A stretch of DNA of 64,000 nt, from the NCBI GenBank assembly GCA_018292915.2, contig JACVVK020000036.1, forward strand, positions 2,085,001-2,149,000, read 5' to 3'. The notes below the pieces were generated by a model, which did no database searches, was not told the DNA's origin, and saw only the letters and a list, made by a program, of their open reading frames with translations. The position numbers and the translations under genes were made by a program. The stretch is from Batillaria attramentaria. Lineage: Eukaryota; Mollusca; Gastropoda; Batillariidae. Below are positions 52,985 through 63,700 of the stretch, one piece after another (position 1 is the first letter of the stretch; each line of letters begins with the position of its first letter).

Positions 52985-53215
52985 ACACACATGTGTTCAC
53001 GATAGTGAACAGTACTCACGGAGTAAACAAGTGTGACCAATCACACGGAGCGCCAAGAGGGAGCCCGGCGCACTGGAACATCGGAACAAAATCTAAAAAT
53101 AGCCTAAAACCCTATTGGCTGAGCTTGTTTATCGCTCACTAACCGCGGACGGCGATTGGTTGAGCTTGTTTACCCGTGCGAAGCGTGATATGTGCTCACT
53201 ATCGTGAACACCGCT
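52985..53215. other. origin-like region: inverted pair of short hairpins
   Basis: At 52994-53011 'tgttcac-gata-gtgaaca' is a perfect 7-bp stem with a 4-base loop. An inverted copy lies at 53193-53210, within longer inverted similarity that includes 'gtaaacaag' and 'ccaatc'. 'gagcttgttta' recurs twice near 53128 and 53163. It lies just upstream of the Cap start, where circovirus-like genomes carry their origin, but I see no canonical NANTATTAC nonanucleotide. Confidence 0.4.
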
Positions 53216-53422
53216 CAACCTCACGGCAGTGTTCCTTTTCACTGTTTGCCGAAGAAAGCGTGCAAAACGGTTGTGTCCACCTTGCACGCTCGGCAAGCTT
53301 TTCACTGCAAACACGATCATACCACCGCCCACCCCAGAATGAGCCGCAAGTTGTCGTTTGGGAATGGACATTTTGACTTTGTCTTTTGTTTACTCTGAAT
53401 CATACAGTTCGACTTCAGTCGC

Positions 53423-53960
53423 CTAGTCTTTCACGAATGTTCGTTTGGTTTTGTCAAAATCTTTTGTGGTTTCTTCATCGCTGTCATCACTGATGATAAT
53501 CACGTCGTCTGTACTCTCTGTTGTTGTACTTCCCGAGGCCTCGTCTTTTTTCTCTGGTTCTTTCTGCTTGCCGACCTTGTCTAGGGACACATCCGTTTCT
53601 ATTATCGTCTCGGCCATTGTCTCGTCGGGATTTAATTGATATCCCATCGGTCCTGGCTGAGTTTTCGCAGATCGGGCGAGAAATTGGCGAAGACAACCAC
53701 ATGTGGCGGCTCGGAAATCTTCATTCCGCTTTCGTACTTCGGTGAGATCAAAGATCACTGTTTTTTCGCCCTTGTAAGCATGCTTTACGTCGGCCGACTT
53801 GCTGTTTTCGTATCGCGCGGCTCCGGTGCAGACGAGTAGTTTGGACATGAACGTTTTCCCTGCGCCTCCTTTCTCGTCCACGTACCAAATTACCTGGCGG
53901 TCATAAATCGGTCCTCGTAGGTCGGTGAGAAGATCCACCTGCGCACAATAATCTCCGAGC
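53423..53960 (-). pseudogene. second endogenous CRESS-DNA Rep fragment (inverted)
   Basis: The minus-strand frame encodes the helicase part only, closely similar to the copy at 50571-51837. It starts near 'DLLTDLRGPIYD', with Walker A 'GGAGKT' and 'VIFDLT'. About 60 bp after that block is deleted and the following stretch is read in another frame before the original frame returns at 'NPDETMAETIIETDV'. The acidic tail 'TTTESTDDVIIISDDS' and 'RTFVKD' end the frame near 53423. The endonuclease domain is absent, and upstream sequence belongs to a transposon-like repeat. Confidence 0.88.
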
Positions 53961-54048
53961 CATACTGAAAATTCACTGCGCCGGTGAATTTGACAGAATT
54001 CCTCGCTTCCGTGCACACTGTGAAATAACACGGACCTCAAAGTTCACA

Positions 54049-54872
54049 CAGTGTCCAAACAGCGACAAAACCGTGCCGAAAAACTGCCCCCACTTCCTGT
54101 CGGGCTCCGTCCACGCTACTGTGCATATCCCCGTGCAACCTGGGTCATTATGTGACCACGCCGCGGATACGTCAGTTTAGACTGAGCGTTGTCGGACATC
54201 GCGCAAGCTATGCTCCTACGGGTAGTGCACGTATCTGAAGGCAATTTTGTTTCTTGCGTAAACATTTTAGCTCGAGCTTGCAGGATCAAAAGTAAAACCG
54301 CAAGCTGGAGATGTTGCCGATAGAACGCGCTTGGCAAACCCGAGTGCCCTTCATTTCTCACACATCTCGTCAAATTCCCCCCCCCCCCCCAAAAAAAAAC
54401 AAACAAAAAAACAACTTACCGTCAACATTTGTTGCGCCATGCTGACGGCGACAGCACGGCATACGAGCGACACTGACCAAACTCAAAAGTGACACGACTT
54501 GGGGTGACTGCAGACGGTACTGACTCGGTCACAGCTGCTGCCATGACCACTACACGGACGGATGACCACTGCGCGTTTTATCGGCCACAATATCTCCAGA
54601 TTGCGGTTTTACTTTTCGTTCTGCAAGTTCGAGCTGAAATCTTTACGCAAGAAACAAAATTGCTTTCCAGTACGTGTACCTACCGATAGTAACATAGCTT
54701 GCGCCGTATCAGTCCAACACGCTCAGTCGTCTAAACTGATGTATCCGCGGCGTGGTCACATAATGAGCCGGGTTGCACGGGAATGTGCACAGTAGCGTGG
54801 ACGGAGCCCGACAGGAAGTGGGGGCAGTTTTTCGGCACGGTTTTGTCGCTGTTTCTGGACACTGTGTGAACT
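54049..54872. mobile_element. large inverted repeat (two ~300-bp arms)
   Basis: 54049-54340 and 54560-54872 are diverged reverse complements. 'aaaaactgcccccacttcct' (54078) is mirrored by 'aggaagtgggggcagttttt' (54813), and 'gccgcggatacgtcagttta' (54162) by 'taaactgatgtatccgcggc' (54735). The 220-bp centre includes a C-run and A-run (54377-54415). The right arm continues into a Repeat-I terminus. Confidence 0.85.
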
Positions 54873-54968
54873 CTGCAACTGTGACAGAGTTGACTGTGCT
54901 TGCACGGTCAACTCTGTAAATTTTGTTAGCACTTAGGAAAGCTTTTTGTTGGGAGCTTAGATCTTTAA
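54870..54968 (-). mobile_element. Repeat-I terminus, copy 2 (right end)
   Basis: 'tgtgacagagttgactgtgc' to 'tgggagcttagatcttta' matches the right end of 8231-8624. It makes the whole 54049-54968 block a candidate larger member of that family. Confidence 0.8.
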
Positions 54969-55077
54969 CTGGGCACAGCGCGCGAAACACGCATGTGCAC
55001 ATCACAGTCGTTGCGGTCTAACTACTACGACTACTACTAACTGTATTACTACGGGCGCTTTAGCCCAAATATTTGGC

Positions 55078-55300
55078 TCAAAGAGCCGCGAGCTAAACCC
55101 AGTACGCACGCTCACTTGAATCACACGCATTTTCTCACATACTGAACATGAACACATTGCAATCACGTGGTGCGAAGGGTCAGCTCAGCAACTTCAGGTT
55201 CGGAGTTTTAGAACTGCATTTATTTTTGAATTTTGTGGGCTGAACATTTCCAGAACAGAGGTGGAGGAAGCCGGAGTACCCGGAGAGAATCCCCCGAGAG
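55078..55300 (-). mobile_element. SINE-B, copy B3
   Basis: 'cagtacgcacgctcacttga' and 'gccggagtacccggagagaa' match copy B1. It abuts the stop codon of the sulfatase gene, so it supplies the adjoining 3' UTR sequence. Confidence 0.82.
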
Positions 55301-55302
55301 AA

Positions 55303-55521
55303 CTAGTGCAAATTTCCCACGTAAGTATGCAACGTGCTCCTCCAGCCACTTCTCAGCTTCTGGGACAAATGACTGCGGGTGCTCTGGTGTGCTGCGTCAT
55401 TGGCCAGGTTGTGGAATTCCTCGGGATCAGTTGTGTGGTCATACAACTCTCGTCCATGCACGCTGTTGAAATTGGCCCTGTAGTGCTGATGGTCATACTC
55501 CACCCACTCAGTGTAGCGGAA
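55303..55521 (-). CDS. sulfatase terminal exon: '[11 protein letters not shown]' to stop
   Basis: 72 codons plus TAG (55303-55305) with acceptor 'gccccctcag'. It contains '[18 protein letters not shown]', the typical sulfatase C-terminal 'ELYD...DP.E..NL' signature. Confidence 0.93.
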   Translation of the reverse strand, partial: FRYTEWVEYDHQHYRANFNSVHGRELYDHTTDPEEFHNLANDAAHQSTRSHLSQKLRSGWRSTLHTYVGNLH

Positions 55522-56124
55522 CTGAGGGGGCAAAATATCAACGTATATTTTACTATTACAAGTCGCACCTTTAAGGGAAAACCACGGCTTGTAGAATTTA
55601 TGAATGACTCAACCAGCCATGCATTTGTTCATTGGATTGGCAAATTATTAATGACAGATGAACTGACTAAACTAACTAACCAAGTGATTAAACTGATTAA
55701 TTAACTAACTAACTAATCTCACAAAAAAATCATTTTCATCGCTTTCACTTTCGATATTTCAAGACTCACAAACTGCTTTCAGCTCTTTTTGGTAGCGTTA
55801 TTAAGCGTTTTTTACTCTTACAAATACGGATTTACTCTGTCAGTATCAACCGTCGCGCACCCTTCGTTTCGCTAGCGAAAAACTTTTCAAAATTCCGAGG
55901 CGTAACATGAACACTGCCGGAGAGCGATCATTCAGCTTTTTGGCCCCGACTGTCTAGAACTCCTTGCCAATCGAACTCCGCCTTCAGCCTTCACTGCCCA
56001 TTTTTAAATCTCCCCTGAAGAGTTTTCTTTACCGTCAAGCTTTTGTTGCTTAACTCCTACCGAGTCTGCTTATGTGTACGTTTAGTCGTCTGGTGTGGCA
56101 GAGATAACGATGAGAGAGAGAGAG

Positions 56125-56159
<35 letters not shown>

Positions 56160-59100
56160 CGTAAGCGCAGCGAGCCCTTTGCAAATGGAGAGCAGCGCTC
56201 TAAAAAAAAAAAAAAAAAACACCTATATATTATTATGATTATTATCTTTTGTTGTTTATTTATTCGCTTATTTACAGACAACATCAAACGAGGTTTGGTG
56301 AGCACTTGACTGATACTCTTTTGGACAAAGTCATGAAGTTTCCTGGATCTAGCGTGAAATCTGTCTGAGCTACGGACAATGGAATGAGAGTGTCAGCGTA
56401 ACTGCACCCACGACGTACGGGGAAGGTTGAACAGCTTCGTATCGCTTAGACGCATGCACACTGACCGCTCAAGGCAGAATGTAAAGCGACAACCGAGGCG
56501 TCTGTCAAAGCGCTGTGCTGTCACTTTTACCAGCAGAGCCTCGGGCCGTTTCATTTAAAGTCCGCACAACTTACAGGCAGCACAACTTACAGGCAGCATT
56601 GTGATTGCACTTATAGATCTGTTACTCATTAGGGTAGACTATTTCGCGCGCACGGACGCATTCACGAGTGCACCTCTTCCAAACACCACGACGACGTAAT
56701 GGGAAGCTTAACAAACAGGATAATCGCGCTTAAAGGCCTGCAATCTCAACAAAAAGCCACAAACTTTTTTCTTTTCTTTTTTTAAAATGAAATGCGACTC
56801 CTGCGACTGTGCATAATGTAGACAAGTCAGTCACAGTTGCAGAGTTTTCAGCGCTTTGAAGACACTTATAAAACCAGAGCGTGACTTTGGGTGACTTCAT
56901 TGTGTTTCAGGTCAGTGAGCGAGACACCTCGCCAGGTACAGCGTCTAGCGGGTGTTGTGTGCTGCACGAGAAAACTGACTAGCCACTGCGATCTTTCTCG
57001 CTCAATGTCAAAACGCAAACTGAGCTGTGAAAGCAGGCTGCTCTTGGCTTTTAGAGAGGTTTCAGGGACGCAGACCTTCAAAGCGGCACGTTTCAGGACG
57101 AGCAACACGCACCATGTTAAGTCGAATTCGCCGGGGATTTGGATTAATTTTTGTGTTCAACTTATCCCAACCGACGGATAAGGTCGAATTTTGAAGAGGG
57201 TTTTCAGTTATAAGGAGCGGAGCGAATGCATGTGTCTGAAGACAATTTTCTGTTTTAAAATGTATTTTTAGAACAGATGATAAAAGTATTTTTGAATTTA
57301 AATTTGAATTTTGAGTTAAGCGAGTTGCACCCATTAACCCCCAGATTTGGTTTATTTCCCCATGGTTAGCACAAGGTTACTGCTAGAAGTAACTACACTC
57401 AACGCTCCTGAAAACTGACATGGCACCGAATCTCCGTAGCTATTTTGGTGTTTTGTTTTGGGGTGGTAAGTGGTCTAGTGGTGAAAACTTCGTCACTAAT
57501 GCGTGGGGTCAGTTTCGAGTCCCATCTTGGGCTATGGATTTTATAAACGTATGCGTCCGTATAATTAAAAAAAAAAAGAAGAAATTATCACAAAGCGGAC
57601 CCAAGTACGTTCTGCACTGTACCTGATCTGTTCGGATCGTGTAGCCCATCACACGATGTCCATGTCCGCCTCTCGGGTACTGACTGTACGCAGCATCCTG
57701 ACATGCACGAAATAAAGACAACGCAACCACAGTCACTTCAGAAAGAAGAAGAAACAAGAGGAGAGAATTCGCAAAATAAAGACAACGCAACCACAGCCAC
57801 TTCAGAAAGAAGACGAAGCAGGAGGAGAGAACTCACAAAATAAAAAACAACGCCACCACACTCACTTCAGAAAGAAGAAGGAGGAAGACGAGAGAAATCA
57901 GAAAATGACAGAAAATTCGCACTCTCACGCGGTCCATGTGTTGCGTTTATCAGTTGTTATTGTAAGGGGTGAGCGGTGGTCTCACTGATAGCGCTTCGGA
58001 TTTATCCGCTGCGCTATTGAACGATCGTCACCTCTGTCACGGCGATGAAGCGTGGGTTCGAGCCCAGGTCGAGCTTGTGATATGTGATACCGGTTTTTCC
58101 TGGCTACCGGGCTGCTCATCGGGGGTTTCTCTCCGGGTTATCCGGTTTTCCTCCCCAAGCAAAATTGAAAAATAAGTTAAGTGTTGGGTGGCGCTGCACT
58201 GCGGCGACGCGCTTTCCCCGGGGCAAACAGTCCGAATTTCCCGAAAGGGATAATAAAGTAGTAGTTTAAAAAAGGTGCAGACATTGCAATATTTCCCTTT
58301 TCTGGGGTTGAATTCAATAATTATGTTATGTCGCATGTCTTATGTCTTAACTATCAGATGCTACTGAATACCGGTATACATGTAACTATGTCGGTTATGA
58401 TCAAGCAATTTTGATACGACAACTAAATATTAAATATTCACTCAGTGTCTTGCTTCTTCGGTTAAAGCTAAACTTTAATTCAGAGCTTTTTATACGTGAT
58501 GATCGAATCTAACTTTATTGGAGTTCGTAGGTCAGTACTCCAGTGGCCCTGCTTTCGCTGAGAACAAAGAATATTGTGGTACAGTGCACAATGTAGGGAA
58601 GAGGAACCATTACTTTCCATCAATCCATCAAAATAGCAATGCTTTGAGATCAAATTATCCATATAGACTGACAGAGACAGACAGGTACAGACAGACCGAC
58701 AGACAGACAATCAGATGTCACCTTCCACTCCACGCTGTAGTTGGTGCCGTGGGCTCTGCTACGAACGGCCCGGAGAAGGGGCACAAGACTGGTGCCCTCT
58801 GTACAGACGGGCACGTGCAGCGAGTTAACCGGGCACGTATGGGGTACGGGCAGTCCGGCCAGCTCCGTCACCGTCGGGAACAGATCCACGGCCTCCACCA
58901 GCTCATCTGCAGGGCAAAGGTTACGTGAGTAAGTTTGGAAGCAAGTAGACGAGAGCTAAATGGTACATGGGGTAAGTTTGGAAGCAAGAAGACGAGAGTT
59001 CGAGTTAGAGAGTTACCTCACTTCTCTGGTGTTACACTGCACTCTCAAGCTTGTATATGCGAAGCTTGAGAGTGCAGTGTAACATCAGAGAAGTGCTGAA

Positions 59101-60719
59101 ATAAACTCCACACGGTTATAACTTTTCTACGCGCTCACGCGTTTTCTGTGAGTGAAAGAGACAACACGCAGTCTATAAGAACTCGCTACGTGAGGAGTGA
59201 TCGCCTGTGTGTCATCGTATCCCCTCGATAAGACGACGGGTTCACCAAACATATCTCCACACGTAACAATCTGAAAAAAATCTCCACGCTTAATTAACCG
59301 TCCATTATCCCGCTTCATCTCACCCCTCTTTTCCTATAAATATGGATCGGAATTCCTTTGCTTGGGGGAGCCGGGGTGGTCGAATGGTAGAGCGTTGGAC
59401 TTCTAATACTCGGGTCGTGAGTTCGATCCCGGCTGGGGCCAAACATTTGTGCTGGCTTTTTCATCGTTGCCCCGTCTTTAATATCACCCTATGTGGTGAA
59501 AAAGGACGTTGAACCCCCAAACACCCACCCACCCACCCTCCTTTGCTTGGGGACTGCGTAGGTTTTGGTCAAGCTGTAATGTTAAATGACCTGGCAGATA
59601 TTAAAAAAATGAAAAATTGAAAAAGTTTGACCTGTGGAATGCCAGGAGCCAAGATATAATGGCTGGGTGGTTGTACTAGTCTCCAGGGCGTCAATGAACT
59701 TGAAGTGGTGACCTCCTGCAGTCACTCCGGGGACGTAGATCATCATGGGAATCCTGACGGCCACCTCGAAGTTGGTGTGTTTACACCACTCCCCGCTGTC
59801 TCCGAGATGCCAGCCTGTACGGCCACAACACATGCCATAACATCATCCTCATCTCCGTCATCATGCATAATAAAAATTGCCACAGCTTCCGAGCCCTCCG
59901 TGGACCCCACCCATCACCTGGGAGGAACACCACTGGAACTGGCAAAGAGTTGGGGCAGCAAAATAAAATAAAAAATCTTTCATGACTGTATATCATTTTT
60001 CTATATTTTTTTTATATCGACAGAGTATCATGTGAGTCCCAAGACAATTTTCCGTTTCAGATTTCTTATTTTTTTTAAACAGGAAAGAAAGTTTTTTTTT
60101 TTTTAATTCTGTTTTTGGTATGAACAGACGTTTACAGACAAAGTGAAGGCGAACAGGCATGGACGTTTCAGCCTTAGTAGTTATAAACGTAATTAGTGAA
60201 GCACATAGAATAGTATAACAAGTGAGCAAAAAGTTCATGCATAACACTTAGCGAGCTAACAATGAATGAAGTGGAAGTAACATAAAGCAATAAAGTATTT
60301 TGATTGAATTGAACTGAATTAAACTTGATTTGAATCTTCCGATACCGTGATCGCCGAGGAAAACGATGATGGTGTTCTGAGTGAAGCCGTTGTGATGGAG
60401 GGCATCAAGAACACGACCCAGCTGGGCGTCCATATAGCTCACTGACGCAGAATACGCCTGGCGTAGTTTCAGCTGTGTAACACGTACAAAATGCGAGAGG
60501 TCAGATTCGAGTCCCACTTGGGGCAGGGGAGCCGGGGTGGCCGAATGGTAGAGCGTTGGACTTCTAATGCTCGGGTCGTGAGTTCGTATCCCGGCTGGGG
60601 CCAAATATTTGTACTGGCCTTTTCTTCGTTGCCCCGTCTTTGATATCACCCGTATGTGGTGGAAAAGGACGTTAAAATCCCAGACACCCACCCACCCACC
60701 CTCACTTGGAGCAAAAAAA

Positions 60720-60768
<49 letters not shown>

Positions 60769-63700
60769 GTGTCACCGTTCATTCGGGCCGATCGTCGTGG
60801 GTTAATTCTGTCCGGGAACTCCGGCTTCCTCCTCCTCTGCTTTGGAAATTTTCAACCCACAAAATTTGAAAATCCGAATCTGAAATTGCTGAGCTTACAC
60901 CCTTTGCATCACGTGATTACTATATGTTATAAAATAGTATTCATTCATTGGACGTGTATTGTCTGCAAATAGATTTGGCTCCATCTGGCAAAGTTACAAA
61001 TTACTTCCTACCAGCTGACTGGGCTTCATTGAACGGGTCTGCACGTGAATTTGACCCGATCTGCCAAAGAAAACTCCCGATCCAAATACCTGTCCACCAA
61101 CTTTCTGACCAACCGTAAAAGGGGCTGCACATGAATTTGAAACGAGGAAATATACCCAATCAAATTACTGCCTTCAATTTTCTAAGCTTCTTCGGGTCTG
61201 CACGTGAATATGACCCGATCTGTAAAGAAAAAATCCCCGACCAAATCGCTGTCCGCCAATTATCTGAGCTTCCTTAAAATGGGTCTGCACGGAAATTTGA
61301 CTCGATCTGATGAAAAAGATATCTCCTGTTGAATAAGTGCCTACCAAATTTCTTAGCTTTTTTAAACGGGTCTTCTCGTGAATGTGACCCGATCTGCCAA
61401 AGGGAAAAAACATACAAATTTCTGTTAATCCAATTCCCGTATTTTTCTCCACAGAAAAAAAAAAAAAGATGATTTATTCCTTTCTCTCCTATCGGGATGT
61501 GGAGGAAATGACAAAGTAAAAAAGGACAAGACATGCATATATGTTCTCACCATCATCATCGTCATCATCATCATGATCATCATCATCATGACGTTTTGTA
61601 AGAATGTAGGGGAGCCGGGGTGGCCGGATGGTAGAGCGTTGGTCTTCTAATGCTCGGGTCGTGAGTTCGTATCCCGGCTGGGGCCAAATATTTGTTGTGG
61701 CCTTTTCATCGTTGCCCCGTCTTTGATATCACCCGTATGTGGTGGAAAAGGACTTTAGGGCCGCAGCTACACGTTGCCAGGATTGGTACTTGCAGGGCTG
61801 GCAACGCTGGCAGCCCTAATTAAATCGCTGGCTGCCAGCTGGCAAATCCCCCTTGCCGGTGCCTGCGCGGGAATAGAAAGCCGTTCTATTTTTCCTGGCA
61901 GCCAGCTAGCCACAGGCAGCCCGTACAGTCAACTGACCAATCACTGGCCAAAGCTTGCAACGCCGCAGGCTGCGTGTGCCGCGGAACACTTGCCCGCCAG
62001 CAGGCAGCCGAGTACGGCAACATGCAGACTGGCAGTCGTGTAACCGTGCGCTTTAAACCCCCAAAGACCCACCCACTTACTCACCCACCCACCCTTTGTA
62101 CAAATGCATTGTGTGACTATGTGTATGTAGTGTGTGTACTGTCCTGCTATTGTAAGGCGCCCAGAGCTCGAACAGGAGGCTGGGCGCCAGAATTATGAGT
62201 ATCATTATAATTATCGATAGAAATCTCACCTGCTCGTTGTCAGCGATGTGGTACTCGGGAGCGGTCAGGTGAAGACTTGCTACATCCTGGTACCCTCGGA
62301 GTTCTCCAAAGTCGCTCCACGCGTAGTCCGGGATATTGGACGGCTTGGTGCGATACTTGGCGAGGTGGATGTGGGACAGTGGATACAGCGCTGTTCCCGA
62401 GCAAGAACAAGAACAAGAACCTTTATTTTACAACGGTAGAAGTTACAGGCATATTCATACCAATTTTAAAAGAAAAGAAAAGAAGCATGCTTCAGTGACT
62501 ATAGCTTAGCAACTGTTTCCATAGTGACGCGTTTGTGGGATGCGCGATTTGGTTCAAGGTCATGGATAAACTTTGGGTTGGTTCCAGAATTACACTACTA
62601 CTATTAATAATAATAATGAGTATTGTATAGGCGCTTTTACCCAGTTTCGTGGATCGGTTCAAAGCGCCGCGAACTGAACCCAACACGTACGCTCACGTGA
62701 ATCACACGCATTCTCTCACACACTGGATATAAACACGTTACAATCACGCGGTGCGAAGGGTCAGCTCACTACAACAACAACTACTACTACTACTACTGCT
62801 GCTGCTACTACTGCTGCTGTTGCTGCAGCTGCTGCAAGAATAGCTATGTCGCGTCTAATATGAGATCAGTTCTGGGTGCTTTACAAGAATGAAAATTCAA
62901 ACAGAATACACAGTTTATGTCAAACAGGGGACAACCCATACAGATGACAGATACCTTCAAACATGCAAGTTTTCTGGCCTAAACAGAAAGTAGACTAGCA
63001 TTACTACAGTGAGGCCTGAGCGGAAAGGACACATTCTTTTTTTTTTAAACTCCTTTCAGGTGCGTGTCTTTGAACGGTCTGTGCATGGTAATTTTTGTTT
63101 CTAGATTTGAGCATTTTCAAGGGGGGGGGGGGGAGCGGGGGGGGACTTTGATGCCCGAGGCTAATAGGGAATACATAGGCATTTTGGGCCTCTTGTAGTT
63201 GTGTTCTTTCACCTACAGAGATACTCCTTGGGAAACACCCAGGGCAGGTGTGGTTTGTGGAAGCCGACAGCGAGAAAGAGCGGCTGGTCGCCGTGTTGGG
63301 GTTTATGGGTGACTATGATACCTGATGCCAATACTGATAGGCATTTTGAGGCCTTTGCATTTGTATTCTTTCACCTACAGAGATACTCCTTGGGAAACAC
63401 CCAGGGCAGGTGTGGTTTGAGGAAGCCGACAGCGAGTAAGAACGGCTGGTCGCCGTGTTTAGTTTTAGGGTATGATACCTGATGCTAATGCTGTTAGGCA
63501 TTTTGAGGACTCATAAATTTGTATTCTTTGACCTACAGAGATACTCCTTGGGAAAGACCCAGGGCAAGTGTGGTTTGTGGAAGCCGACAGCGAGAAAGAA
63601 CGGCCGGTTGCCGTTTTGAGGTTTAGGGTTGACTATGATACCGATGCCAATACTGATAGACATTTTGAGGACTCAAGAATTTGTATTCTTTGACGTACAG

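Larger units (their letters stand above)
55522..57622. other. last sulfatase intron: LINE fragment, microsatellites, Repeat-I
   Basis: Contents in order are (AACT)-like units near 55660-55715, a CR1-like LINE end, (GA)n/(TG)n at about 56113-56158, an A-run at 56202-56219, Repeat-I at 56690-57100, and 'ttcgagtcccatcttgggct' near 57513, a SINE-B-like B-box remnant. No extra exon is recognised. Confidence 0.55.

Noticed and set aside
55020..55055. 'actgtattactacg' as a viral origin nonanucleotide
   Set aside because: It lies in a (CTA)n microsatellite without a stem and well outside the viral segment.
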